Part shown: piece by piece, positions 37,793 to 46,352 of the stretch
Position numbering within the stretch: position 1 is the stretch's first letter
Layout of the letters: each line of letters opens with the position of its first letter
NCBI RefSeq assembly: GCF_012035195.1
Contig: NZ_JAAVJH010000008.1
Location: forward strand, 62,001 to 126,000
Source of the DNA: Sphingomonas corticis
GTDB taxonomy: Bacteria > Pseudomonadota > Alphaproteobacteria > Sphingomonadales > Sphingomonadaceae
DNA length: 64,000 bases
Direction of reading: 5' to 3'
Position numbers and translations under genes: made by a program
Notes under the pieces: generated by a model
Told to the model about the DNA's origin: nothing
Seen by the model: only the letters and a program-made list of their open reading frames with translations
The model's database searches: none

Positions 37793-38833
37793 ATGACGAT
37801 CCCCGCGCCCTATCTCCTCTACCTCGGTCATTCCGACGACGAGGTCGGCCTCAAGACCTCGCGCGGGCTCGCGACCTTCCGGCGCGAGGATTGCGTGGGC
37901 GAGTGGCGGCACGACGACTGCCCCTTCTCCTTCGGCCTGCCGCGGATGGACGCGGGGGAGGCGCGGCTGGCCGGCGCGCGCACGCTGGTGCTGGGCATCG
38001 CCAATCCGGGCGGGCGCTTTCCCGAGTGGATGATCGACGACGCGCTCGTCGCCATCGCGGCGGGCATGAACCTGGCGTGCGGGCTCCACCAGCGGCTTCG
38101 CGACGAACCGCGGCTGGTCGCGGCGGCGGAGGCGTTCGGCGTGGAGCTGTTCGACGTGCGCGACGCGCCCGGCGACCTGCCGGTCGGCAACGGGAAGCGC
38201 CGCGCGGGCAACCGCCTGCTGACGGTTGGCACCGATTGCTCGGTCGGCAAGATGTACGCGACCTTGTGCCTGCGCGACGCGCTGCGCGCGCGCGGCGTGG
38301 CGGCGGATTTCCGCGCCACCGGGCAGACCGGCATCCTGATCGCGGGGCGGGGCGTGCCGCTGGACGCCGTGGTGGCCGACTTCATCGCCGGCGCGATCGA
38401 GACGCTGGCGCCCGCGCGCGACGACGACGGATGGGACCTGATCGAGGGACAGGGATCGCTGTTCCACCCCAGCTTCGCGGGCGTCTCCACCGGCCTGCTG
38501 CACGGCGCGCAGCCCGCCGCGCTGTTGCTGTGCCACGATCCGGTCCGCCCGCACATGCGCGGCCTGCCGCATTATCCCATGCCCGGCCTCGCCGAGTGTC
38601 TCGATGCGAACCTCCGCGTCGCGCGGCTGACCAGCCCGGACGTGCGCGGCGTGGGCGTCGCGCTCAACACCGCCAAGCTGGACGAGGCGGCGGCGCGGCG
38701 CCTGTGCGCGGAGACGCAGGACGCGATGGGCCTGCCCTGCACCGATCCCTGGCGCTTCGGCGCCGACGCCATCGCCGAGGAACTGCTCCGATGCTTCGCA
38801 CCCTCGACGCCCGCGATGACCGCTTCGGCCTGA
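37793..38833 (+). CDS. dgcN: DUF1611 family protein, D-glutamate N-acetyltransferase DgcN-like
   Basis: A 346-residue DUF1611 protein. The N-terminal Rossmann-like part (YLLYLGHSDDEVGLKTSRGL) is followed by a P-loop VGTDCSVGK (145-153) and FRATGQTGILIAG, then EGQGSLFHPSFAGVS and LCHDPVRPHMRGLP, all typical of the family. DgcN with DgcA is known to convert D-glutamate to N-acetyl-D-Glu, then to N-acetyl-L-Glu. Here the two genes overlap by 43 bases, as in that pair. The start at 37793 (MTIPAPYLL) avoids a 19-codon basic extension. The assignment rests on family plus partner. Confidence 0.8.
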   Translation: MTIPAPYLLYLGHSDDEVGLKTSRGLATFRREDCVGEWRHDDCPFSFGLPRMDAGEARLAGARTLVLGIANPGGRFPEWMIDDALVAIAAGMNLACGLHQRLRDEPRLVAAAEAFGVELFDVRDAPGDLPVGNGKRRAGNRLLTVGTDCSVGKMYATLCLRDALRARGVAADFRATGQTGILIAGRGVPLDAVVADFIAGAIETLAPARDDDGWDLIEGQGSLFHPSFAGVSTGLLHGAQPAALLLCHDPVRPHMRGLPHYPMPGLAECLDANLRVARLTSPDVRGVGVALNTAKLDEAAARRLCAETQDAMGLPCTDPWRFGADAIAEELLRCFAPSTPAMTASA

Positions 38834-39765
38834 GCACCCCGTTCCGCATCTCGCGGGGGGTGAAGACCGCGGCGGACGTCGTCACCGTCACGATCCGGCA
38901 GGGCGATGCCGTCGGCCGCGGGGAGGGCGTGCCCTATTCGCGCTACGGCGAAACGGTGGCGGGCGCGCTCGCCGCGATCGAGGCGGCGCGCGGGCTGATC
39001 GAGCGTGGCGGCACGCGCGCCGATCTCGCCGCCGCCATGCCCGCAGGGGCCGCGCGCAACGCGGTGGACTGCGCGTTGTGGGACCTCGACGCCCGTCTCG
39101 GCCGCGCGGCGCCGGGCGCGGCGGAGAAGCTGCCCTCCGCGCTCACGATCGGCATCGACGCGCCGGAGGCGATGGCCGCGGTCGCCGCCCGGCACGCCCA
39201 TGTCCCGCTGCTGAAGGTGAAGGTGGATCGCGACGGGGCGGAGGCGCAGCTCGCCGCCGTGCGCGCCGCCGCTCCCGCCCCGCGGCTGATCGTCGATCCC
39301 AACGAGAGCTGGCGCGTGGAGGACGTCGCGCGCCTGCAGGACCTGCTGGTGGCGCACCGCGTCGACCTGCTGGAACAGCCCGTGCCTGCCGAGGACGATG
39401 CCGGGCTGGCCGCTCTGGACAGCGTGGTTCCGATCTGCGCCGATGAATCGCTCCACACCCGCGCCGACCTGCCGCGGCTGCGCGACCGCTACGCCTTCGT
39501 GAACATCAAGCTCGACAAGACCGGCGGCTTGACGGAGGCGCTGGCGCTGGCGGAGGAAGCGCGGGCGGAGGGTTTCGGAATCATGGTCGGCTGCATGGTC
39601 TGCTCGTCGCTCGGCATCGCACCCGCGCTGCGCGTGGCGCGCAACGCCGCCTTCGTCGACCTCGACGGCCCGCTGTGGCTGGCGCAGGACCGCGACGGCG
39701 GCGTGCGCGACGAGGGTGGCTGGCTCCACCCGCCGGTGCCGGGCTTCTGGGGTGGGGCGGATTGA
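38791..39765 (+). CDS. dgcA: Enolase-superfamily epimerase, N-acetyl-D-glutamate racemase DgcA-like
   Basis: A 324-residue muconate-lactonising/enolase-superfamily enzyme, close to dipeptide epimerases. Catalytic and metal residues are visible: Lys142 and Lys144 in LKVKVD, Asp169 (VDPNES), Glu195 (LLEQPVP), Asp218 (CADES) and Lys240/243 (NIKLDKTGG). By homology alone it could be an L-Ala-D/L-Glu epimerase; the overlapping dgcN makes DgcA the better name. Both names point to D-Glu from peptidoglycan. ATG at 38791 lies inside the 3' end of dgcN. Confidence 0.82.
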   Translation: MLRTLDARDDRFGLSTPFRISRGVKTAADVVTVTIRQGDAVGRGEGVPYSRYGETVAGALAAIEAARGLIERGGTRADLAAAMPAGAARNAVDCALWDLDARLGRAAPGAAEKLPSALTIGIDAPEAMAAVAARHAHVPLLKVKVDRDGAEAQLAAVRAAAPAPRLIVDPNESWRVEDVARLQDLLVAHRVDLLEQPVPAEDDAGLAALDSVVPICADESLHTRADLPRLRDRYAFVNIKLDKTGGLTEALALAEEARAEGFGIMVGCMVCSSLGIAPALRVARNAAFVDLDGPLWLAQDRDGGVRDEGGWLHPPVPGFWGGAD

Positions 39766-39780
39766 CCCGCCATCATCTCG

Positions 39781-39864
39781 CGTCATGCCGGGCTTGTCCC
39801 GGCATCCAGAGCCACGAGCCTCGGCGTTGGCGACCCCGGATGCCGGGACAAGCCCGGCATGACG
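39781..39864. repeat. Dispersed inverted-repeat element, copy B (27-base perfect arms)
   Basis: The arms 39781-39807 and 39838-39864 are perfect inverted copies of 27 bases; each itself contains the hairpin ATGCCGGG-(5)-CCCGGCAT (39785-39805 and 39840-39860). The element ends 16 bases before the symporter start, inside an otherwise continuous gene run. Confidence 0.85.
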
Positions 39865-39880
39865 AAGAGGCAGCGGCATC

Positions 39881-41122
39881 ATGACGCGCTGGTTCGCCAT
39901 CCCCTTGTGGAAGCGTGTCGTCGGCGGCCTCGTGCTCGGCATCGCGCTGGGCGTCCTTTTTCCCGCCGCGGCGCCCGCGGTGAAGATCGTCGGCGACCTG
40001 TTCGTCCGCCTCATCAAGATGCTGGTCGTGCCGGTCGTGCTCGTCACCATCGCCGCGGGGATCGCCGCGCTGGGCGACCCGCGGCGGCTGGGACCGATCG
40101 GCGGGCGGACGGTCGGGCTGTTCGCGCTGACGACGCTGGTCGCCGTGTCGGTCGGCATGGCGGCGGGGCTGATCTTGCAGCCGGGGGCGGGTATCGCGCT
40201 CGCCGGGGTCGCGCCGCACGTCCTTGGTCCGCCCGTGTCGCCCGCGGACCAGCTGCTCGGCATCGTGCCCGCCAACATCGTCGAGGCGCTGGCGAAGGGC
40301 GACATGCTGGCGATCATCTTCACCGCCGTCCTTCTCGGCGTCGGCAGCGTGGTGGCGGGGGAGGCGGGAAAGCCCGTGGTCGCGCTGCTCCAGGGGCTCA
40401 CCGCGGTGCTGCTCCACGTCGTGCGCATCGTGATGGAGGTGACGCCGTTCGGCGTCTTCGCGCTGATCGCCAATGCGGTGGCGGGCGGGGGCGCGGCGGT
40501 GTTCGTCAACGTCGGGTGGCTGGCGCTGTGCGTCGTCCTCGCCTCGCTGTTCCAGATGCTGGTCGTCCACGCCGCGCTGATCCGGCTGGTCGCGCGGCTG
40601 CCGGTGGCGCGCTTCTTCCGCGGCATCGTCGATGCGCTGGCGGTCGCCTTCTCCACCGCTTCCTCCTCGGCGACGCTGCCCGTCGCGCTGCGCGTGGCGC
40701 AGGACAATCTCGGCGTGGCGCGGCCCGTCGCCAGCACCGTCCTGCCGCTCGGCGCCGCAATCGGAAAGGACGGCACGGCGATGTACGTCGGCCTGCTCGG
40801 CCAGTTCGCGCTCCAGGCGCTGGGCGTCGTGCCCGACGCGTGGATGCTGGGCGTGATGCTGGCGACCGGGGCGCTCGCCGCCTTCGGCACCGCGCCGGTG
40901 CCCAGCGCGTCGCTGTTCATGCTCGCCGCGATGCTCTCCGCGGTGGGCGTGGGTGCGGAGCAGACCGCGCTGGTCGTCGGTCTGGTCCTGCCGTTCGACC
41001 GGCTGCTCGACATGACGCGCACGGTGCCCAGCGCGTCGGCGAACCTGACCGTGGCGACGCTGGTCGCACGGGGCGAAGGCGCGCTGGACGAACGGCGGTT
41101 CAGGGGCGACACGGCGCTATGA
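39881..41122 (+). CDS. Dicarboxylate/amino acid:cation symporter (DAACS family)
   Basis: A 413-residue secondary transporter of the GltP/DctA fold. It has about eight hydrophobic helices, the serine-rich re-entrant loop FSTASSSATLPVALR (HP1), the TM7 region LPLGAAIGKDGTAMYVGL (the NMDGT-like motif reads GKDGT) and HP2 FGTAPVPSASLFMLAAML. It probably moves glutamate, aspartate or related acids with Na+ or H+. Its place between dgcA and the LysR gene suggests D-Glu/D-Asp uptake. The ATG follows a repeat element and AAGAGGCAGCGGC. The stop overlaps the LysR start (ATGA). Confidence 0.88.
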   Translation: MTRWFAIPLWKRVVGGLVLGIALGVLFPAAAPAVKIVGDLFVRLIKMLVVPVVLVTIAAGIAALGDPRRLGPIGGRTVGLFALTTLVAVSVGMAAGLILQPGAGIALAGVAPHVLGPPVSPADQLLGIVPANIVEALAKGDMLAIIFTAVLLGVGSVVAGEAGKPVVALLQGLTAVLLHVVRIVMEVTPFGVFALIANAVAGGGAAVFVNVGWLALCVVLASLFQMLVVHAALIRLVARLPVARFFRGIVDALAVAFSTASSSATLPVALRVAQDNLGVARPVASTVLPLGAAIGKDGTAMYVGLLGQFALQALGVVPDAWMLGVMLATGALAAFGTAPVPSASLFMLAAMLSAVGVGAEQTALVVGLVLPFDRLLDMTRTVPSASANLTVATLVARGEGALDERRFRGDTAL

Positions 41123-42003
41123 AATTGCGCCACATCGAGATTTTCCACGCCATCTACGTCAACGGCTCCGTCTCCGCCGCCGCGCGCGCGCTGAACGTGT
41201 CGCAGCCCTCCGTGTCGAAGACGCTGCGCCACGCGGAGGGGCTGCTCGGCTTCGACCTGTTCCATCGCACCGGTGGCCGGCTGGTGCCGACGGAGGACGC
41301 GCACGCGCTGTTCGCCGACGTCGCCGACATCCAGGAACGCGTGCGCGCGCTGAAGGAGGCCGGGCGCAACCTGCGCGCGGGCGCGGGCACCACCTTGCGC
41401 ATCTCGGCGCTGCCCAGCCTCGCGTTGGGCGTGCTGCCCGCCGCCGTGTCGCGCTTCCTGGCGAAGCGACCGGAAGTGCGCTTCGACCTGCAGACCGTCC
41501 ACCATGACGACCTGATGCGCAAATTGTACGAGCGCGAGACCGACGTCGCCATCGCCAGCGAGCCGCCCCACGGCGCTCCGCTGGCGCGCACCTGGCTGGG
41601 CGAGGGCGAGTTGGTGGTGCTCTATCGCGAGGAGGAGATGCCCGACGCGCCCGCGCGGGTGGAGCTGGCGCAGCTCGCCGGGCGGCCGTTCATCTCGCTG
41701 GCGGGCAGCGGCCCGATCGGCCAGGCGCTGGCCGACGAGCTGGAGCGGCTGGACGTCGCGCTGGACGAGGTGGCGGCGGCGCGCACTTTCTACATCGCCG
41801 CCGCGCTGGCGCGCGCGGGCGTGGGCATGACGGTGGTGGACAGCTTCACCGCGGAGGCGTGGATCGGTCCCGGACTGTCGTCGCGCCCGCTGAAACCCAG
41901 CATCGCGTTCGACGTCCACGCCATCCACCTGATCGACCGGCCGCCGACCGCGCTGGCGGCGGAGTTCCTGACGGTGCTGGGCGACGTGATCGAGGGGAGA
42001 TAG
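41119..42003 (+). CDS. LysR-family regulator, DgcR-like by context
   Basis: A 294-residue LysR-type regulator. N-terminal winged helix: MKLRHIEIFHAIYVNGSVSAAARALNVSQPSVSKTLRHAE, i.e. helix-turn-helix at about 17-37. The C-terminal effector domain begins near 92 (TTLRISALPSLALGVLPAAV). D-Glu modules are known to carry a LysR regulator (DgcR), so it probably responds to D-Glu or N-acetyl-Glu. It overlaps the symporter stop by four bases and so is co-transcribed, not divergent as many LysR genes are. Confidence 0.85.
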   Translation: MKLRHIEIFHAIYVNGSVSAAARALNVSQPSVSKTLRHAEGLLGFDLFHRTGGRLVPTEDAHALFADVADIQERVRALKEAGRNLRAGAGTTLRISALPSLALGVLPAAVSRFLAKRPEVRFDLQTVHHDDLMRKLYERETDVAIASEPPHGAPLARTWLGEGELVVLYREEEMPDAPARVELAQLAGRPFISLAGSGPIGQALADELERLDVALDEVAAARTFYIAAALARAGVGMTVVDSFTAEAWIGPGLSSRPLKPSIAFDVHAIHLIDRPPTALAAEFLTVLGDVIEGR

Positions 42004-42005
42004 GC

Positions 42006-43403
42006 ATGGTGCTGGCAATTCTGCTGACGCTCGCGGCGCCGGACGCGGTGGAACAGGCACTGGCGAGCGCGGGACCGGGCACGCGCATCGGCCTGGTCGT
42101 CGCGGACGAGGACGGTCGCGAGATCGTCGCGATCCGCGCGGACGAGCGGTTCGTCCCCGCCTCGAACACGAAGCTCTACACCACCGCGCTCGCCTTTGCG
42201 ACGCTGCCGGTGGCGGGACCGGACGATGCCGGCGCCACGGTGCGGCTGGAGGGGCGGCCCGCCCGTCCGGACGTGGTGCTGGCGGGGCACGGCGACGCGC
42301 GGCTCTCCAGCGCGGCCGACTGCACGGTCGACTGCCTGGCGACGCTGGCCGACGCGGTCGCGGCGCGCACCCGCCGCGTGGGCGACGTGATCGGCGACGA
42401 CAGCGCCTTTCCCGACGAGCGCTGGTCCGCGGGCATGAGCTGGAACAACCAGGTCGGCCGCTACGGCACCGGCATCTCCGCGCTGACGATCGACGACAAC
42501 GAGGTCGCGCTGACGGTGACGCCGGGTGCCCCCGGCGCCGCGCCCGCCATCGCGGCGGACGGCTATTACCGGATCGAGAATCGCGCCACGACCGCTCCCG
42601 GGCGCGAGACGCTGACGACCGCGCGGGTGCCGGGCAGCGACGTGCTGCGCGTGTCGGGCACGATCCCGGCGGGTGCGGCGGAGACGCTGCGCGTCGGCGT
42701 CGACGATCCCGCGCATCGCGCCGCCTGGCGGCTGGCGACGCTGCTGCGCGCGCGGGGCGTTTGGGTGGCGGGGCGGGTCGCCGTGCGCCACCGCCCGTCG
42801 TCCGCCGCCGACGATCCCGCGGCGCGCGGGAACAGCCCTGCCGCCCGCCCGCCCGAACCCGCGGCGCTGGCGCGGCTGATCCCGGCGCCGCTCGCCCAGG
42901 ACCTCGTGCTGACGAACAAGGTCAGTCAGAACCTGCACGCCGAACTGCTGCTGCGCCGCGCCGGCGCGGTGACGGGCAGCGGATCGGTGGCGGACGGGCA
43001 GGCGGCGATGCGCGCGATGATGGACGCGGCGGGCGTGCCGCGCTGGCAGTACGAATTCGCTGACGGATCGGGCATGTCCAACTACAATCGCGTCACTCCG
43101 CGCGGCACGGTGGCGCTGCTGCGCTGGGGCGCGACGCAGCCTTGGGGCGCGTCGTGGCGCGCGACCTTTCCGATCGCGGGCGTGGACGGCACGCTGTCCG
43201 GACGGTTCAAGGGCACGCCGCTGGCAGGCCGGCTGTTTGCGAAGACCGGCTCGCTCAACGCCAGCAACGCGCTGGCCGGCTACATGACCGCCGCGTCGGG
43301 CCGCACGTTGACCTTCGCCATCTACGCCAACGACATGCCCGGCGACGCGAGCGCGCGGCCCGCGATGGACGCGGCGCTGCTGGCGGTGGCGGCGGCGAAT
43401 TAG
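42006..43403 (+). CDS. dacB: D-alanyl-D-alanine carboxypeptidase/endopeptidase, PBP4 type (family S13)
   Basis: A 465-residue low-molecular-mass penicillin-binding protein. A short signal-like start (MVLAILLTLAAPDAV) is followed by the active-site motifs SNTK (53-56), SQN (307-309) and KTGS (413-416), with the large insert between the first two that defines class C PBP4 enzymes. It cleaves D-Ala-D-Ala ends and mDAP-D-Ala cross-links in the periplasm, releasing D-Ala and muropeptides. It begins two bases after the LysR stop and is part of the same run, a strong link between cell-wall turnover and the D-amino-acid genes. Confidence 0.9.
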   Translation: MVLAILLTLAAPDAVEQALASAGPGTRIGLVVADEDGREIVAIRADERFVPASNTKLYTTALAFATLPVAGPDDAGATVRLEGRPARPDVVLAGHGDARLSSAADCTVDCLATLADAVAARTRRVGDVIGDDSAFPDERWSAGMSWNNQVGRYGTGISALTIDDNEVALTVTPGAPGAAPAIAADGYYRIENRATTAPGRETLTTARVPGSDVLRVSGTIPAGAAETLRVGVDDPAHRAAWRLATLLRARGVWVAGRVAVRHRPSSAADDPAARGNSPAARPPEPAALARLIPAPLAQDLVLTNKVSQNLHAELLLRRAGAVTGSGSVADGQAAMRAMMDAAGVPRWQYEFADGSGMSNYNRVTPRGTVALLRWGATQPWGASWRATFPIAGVDGTLSGRFKGTPLAGRLFAKTGSLNASNALAGYMTAASGRTLTFAIYANDMPGDASARPAMDAALLAVAAAN

Positions 43404-43416
43404 GCGGAGCGGCGCG

Positions 43417-43602
43417 ATGTTCTTCGACAGCCGCGCCTGGCCGCCTCCCGCCGGAGGCGACGATCCGCCGCCCCCACCGCGACTGTCGCCGCGGCAGGAG
43501 CGGATGCTGATGCGGCTCGTCGCGCTGTTCCTGCTGCTGATGTTCGTGGGGCCGCTGGCGGGGTCGTCGGTGATCGCGGGCCTGGTGGCGCTGCTGTCCT
43601 GA
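43417..43602 (+). CDS. Small membrane protein downstream of dacB
   Basis: A 61-residue protein: a Pro-rich N-terminus (WPPPAGGDDPPPPPRLSP) and one long hydrophobic helix (MRLVALFLLLMFVGPLAGSS...). GGAGCGGCGCG precedes the ATG, 13 bases after dacB. Composition and position favour a real gene, but it is short and no family is recognised. Confidence 0.5.
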   Translation: MFFDSRAWPPPAGGDDPPPPPRLSPRQERMLMRLVALFLLLMFVGPLAGSSVIAGLVALLS

Positions 43603-43606
43603 CGGG

Positions 43607-44611
43607 TCAGCCAGCGTCGAACGCCGCCACCACCGCATCCCCTGTCGCCGGGCGCAGGTCGAAGATCCCGCTGTCGAAGTGCCGCGTCGGGTGGACGCGA
43701 TTGGTCAGCAGCGTCCAGGCCAGGCCGCGGTCGAAATCGACCCACAACCCTGTGCCGGTGAAGCCGGTATGTCCGATCGTGCCCGCCGAGCACGCCTGCC
43801 CGCCCGACCAGCCGGGAAAGCGGATCTCCCAGCCGCAGGTGCGATGCCCCTCCACCGGGGTGCGGATCGCCGCCAGCATCGCCGGCGACGCGCCGCTGCC
43901 GTCGAGCAGCCCGTGCGCGAAGTCGAGCACGCCGTCGACCGTGCCGAACAGCCCCGCGTGGCCCGTCCGCCCGCCCAGCGCGGAGCAATTCTCGTCGTGC
44001 ACCTCGCCCTTCAGCACGCGCCTGCGCCACGCACAGCGCTCGGTCGCGACCGCGCGGCCGGGCGGCGGGCCCCACGACAGGCCGGCACCCAGCGGCAGCG
44101 CGTCCAGCCCCGCGCCGGTGATCCGCTCGACCGCGATGCCCAGCAGCAGGAAATTGATGTCGGAATAGACCGGCGGGCCGTGGCGCCACTCGCGCTGCAG
44201 GATGAAGGCGCGCAGGCGATCGGGATCGCCGCCGTAGGTGTAGATCGGCTCCACCGCGGGAAGGAAGGTGCGATGGACCAGGCAGTCGCGGAAGGTCAGC
44301 CGGCGTTCGGCGGCGTTGGCGACGTCGTACTGGCGCAGGTCGGGAATGGCGTCGGTCAGCGGCCGGTCCAGGTCGATCCGCCCCTCGTCGGCGAGGCGCA
44401 GCACGAAGCTGGTCGTGGCGATCACCTTGCTGACGCTGGCGAGGTCGAACCAATGCTCGCGCGTCAGCACCTCCGCTTCGGGCACCTTCTGCGCCAGCCC
44501 GGCGACGCGGACGTGGCGCTGCCCGTCGGCGGTGACGATGCCCAGCGTCGCACCGGGGATGCGGCCGGAGGCGAGCGCGGCGGCGGCGGGGGCGAAGGCC
44601 GTCTCGATCAC
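43607..44611 (-). CDS. Serine hydrolase, beta-lactamase/class C PBP-like
   Basis: A 334-residue serine hydrolase of the beta-lactamase fold. The SxxK motif is SVSK (59-62) in WFDLASVSKVIATT; the YxN-type site is VYSDINFLLLG; HTG near the C-terminus (IGHTGFTGTGLW) takes the KTG place. No signal peptide is seen, so it may act in the cytoplasm, perhaps as an esterase or DD-peptidase on muropeptides. GTG at 44611 overlaps the stop of the AmpG-like permease (GTGA), so the two are coupled. It converges with the small membrane gene after dacB. Confidence 0.85.
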   Translation of the reverse strand: MIETAFAPAAAALASGRIPGATLGIVTADGQRHVRVAGLAQKVPEAEVLTREHWFDLASVSKVIATTSFVLRLADEGRIDLDRPLTDAIPDLRQYDVANAAERRLTFRDCLVHRTFLPAVEPIYTYGGDPDRLRAFILQREWRHGPPVYSDINFLLLGIAVERITGAGLDALPLGAGLSWGPPPGRAVATERCAWRRRVLKGEVHDENCSALGGRTGHAGLFGTVDGVLDFAHGLLDGSGASPAMLAAIRTPVEGHRTCGWEIRFPGWSGGQACSAGTIGHTGFTGTGLWVDFDRGLAWTLLTNRVHPTRHFDSGIFDLRPATGDAVVAAFDAG

Positions 44612-46104
44612 GCGTCCCTCGCCCTGATCCGCGCCAGCGCCGGCAGGAAGACGATCGCGGCGAGGCTCAGCACGCCGGAGAGCAGGAAGAAGCCGTCGTA
44701 CCCGATCGCATTCACCATCGTGCCCCCCGCGCCCGCCAGCAGCCGCGGCAGCAGGAAGGCGAAGCCGGTGAGGAAGGCATATTGCGCGCCCGGGTAGCGC
44801 GGGTTCACCAGCAGCGAGAGGTACACGACGAACACCGCGCCGGCGAAGCCGTTGCCGAACTGGTCGGCGCCGGTGGCCAGGTACAGCATCGTCTCGTCCA
44901 CCCGCTGGTGCGCCAGCCACACGAAGCCGAGATTGCCGACAGCGGCGACCATCGCGCCCAGCGCCAGCGTCCACATCATCGGCCAGCGGGTGACGAGCCA
45001 CCCGGCCAGCCCCACGCCCACCACGCTGGAGACGAGCGCCACGAAGCTGTCGGCGCGGCCGATCTGCGTCAGCGAGTAGCCCAGCTCCTTTATCATCGGC
45101 TTGGACAGGTTCAGCGCCAGCACGTCGCCCATGCGATAGAGCGAGACGAACGCCATCAGCACCAGCGCCGCGAAGCCGTAGCGCCAGAAGAAATCGACAT
45201 AGGGTCCGATCGCCGCGGAGGCGCGGATCGGCGCATCCGCGGGGGCGCGGCGGATCTTCGGCAGCGCGGCGGCCATGGCGAGGAACGGCGCCATGCAGAG
45301 CGCGAGGACCCAGGGGGTGACGTTCGCCTTGGCGTCGATGCCGATCGCGGACGCCGAGGCGAGCAGGGCGGAGCCGATCAGCGCCGTCGCCGCCGCGGTC
45401 GCCAGCAGGATCCCCGCCGCGGCGGCGGTGCCGGTGACGAGGGCGGCCGCGCGCCCGCCGCCGCCCTCCGCCTCCGGCCGCATCATCGACAGGATGGGGA
45501 AGGGCAGGAAGGCGGCGACCGCGATGGCGAGATACGCGATCGTCCACCCGCCCCAGTCGGCCAGGATCAGCGCGCCCGATCCCGCCGCCACCATCGCGCT
45601 GCGATACCCCCACAGGTTGGCCGCCACGATCGGCCCCTGCTCGTCCTGCGTCGGGTACAGTTCGATACGCCAGGCGTCGGCCGCGACCTCCAGCGTGGTC
45701 GTCCAGAACGCGAGCAGCACGGCAAACAGCGCGGTCAGCGGCAGGCTGGCGTCCGACGCGGTCGCCGCCATCGCCACCATCGCGCTGATGATGCCCAGCT
45801 GCGCCAGCATGATCCACCCGCGCCGCTTGCCGAAGAAGCGCGCGAAGCCCGGCACGACGTAGCGGTCCAGCAGCGGCGCCCACACGAACTTCAGCGTGGG
45901 CAGGAGCTGAACCCACGCGAAGAACCCAATGACGGCGAGCGGCACCTGATGCGCCTGCAGCCTGAGCGCCAGCACGGTGGAGAACATGTAGAACGGCAGC
46001 CCCGCCGCGAAGCCGAGCAGGCCGTACAGCGCCATGCCGCGGCGGTCGGCGGCGGCGGCGCTCGGTTCGATGCTTGCGCCATGTTCCCGGCCGCCCTCCG
46101 TCAT
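44608..46104 (-). CDS. MFS permease, AmpG-like (muropeptide uptake)
   Basis: A 498-residue transporter with about 12-14 hydrophobic helices. The N-terminal MALYGLLGFAAGLPFYMFST and LPTLKFVWAPLLDR strongly resemble AmpG (GFxSGLP and KFLWAPLxDR), and LGYSLTQIGRADSF continues the pattern. AmpG imports GlcNAc-anhydroMurNAc-peptides into the cytoplasm. The chosen ATG (46104) is inside a dispersed repeat; an ATG at 46035 (MALYGLL) is the alternative and would drop 23 residues. It is coupled to the serine hydrolase and divergent from a BadF-type sugar kinase and murQ, a coherent recycling set. Confidence 0.85.
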   Translation of the reverse strand: MTEGGREHGASIEPSAAAADRRGMALYGLLGFAAGLPFYMFSTVLALRLQAHQVPLAVIGFFAWVQLLPTLKFVWAPLLDRYVVPGFARFFGKRRGWIMLAQLGIISAMVAMAATASDASLPLTALFAVLLAFWTTTLEVAADAWRIELYPTQDEQGPIVAANLWGYRSAMVAAGSGALILADWGGWTIAYLAIAVAAFLPFPILSMMRPEAEGGGGRAAALVTGTAAAAGILLATAAATALIGSALLASASAIGIDAKANVTPWVLALCMAPFLAMAAALPKIRRAPADAPIRASAAIGPYVDFFWRYGFAALVLMAFVSLYRMGDVLALNLSKPMIKELGYSLTQIGRADSFVALVSSVVGVGLAGWLVTRWPMMWTLALGAMVAAVGNLGFVWLAHQRVDETMLYLATGADQFGNGFAGAVFVVYLSLLVNPRYPGAQYAFLTGFAFLLPRLLAGAGGTMVNAIGYDGFFLLSGVLSLAAIVFLPALARIRARDA

Positions 46105-46186
46105 GCCGGGCTTGTCCCGGCATCCAGGGTCAGCCGATCGACGGTCCGCGGTCCATGGCGGCCCTCCACCCCGGGACAAGCCCGGG
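46099..46186. repeat. Dispersed inverted-repeat element, copy C
   Basis: A complete hairpin ATGCCGGG-CTTGT-CCCGGCAT at 46103-46123 and a variant in the other orientation at 46170-46186 (CCCGGG-ACAAG-CCCGGG). It lies in the divergent region between the permease and the sugar kinase and supplies the permease's putative start codon. Confidence 0.75.
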
Positions 46187-46352
46187 TCGACGGTTCGAGC
46201 CGGGCATCCGGTCGGGAAGGAAGCACGCGGCTCGACATCCGCGTCAACGTCCACGCCGCGCGCGGGCGCGTCAATCCCGCGGAAGCCGCGCGGTTATGCC
46301 TCGCCGACGATCGGATATGGACGCGGGCCCGGCGAAGGGGCCACATAGGGGC

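Noticed and set aside
38572..42060. A minus-strand frame of 1162 codons opposite dgcN/dgcA/symporter/LysR
   Set aside because: Repetitive Ser/Thr/Ala/Arg composition; the plus-strand genes have catalytic motifs and operon overlaps.
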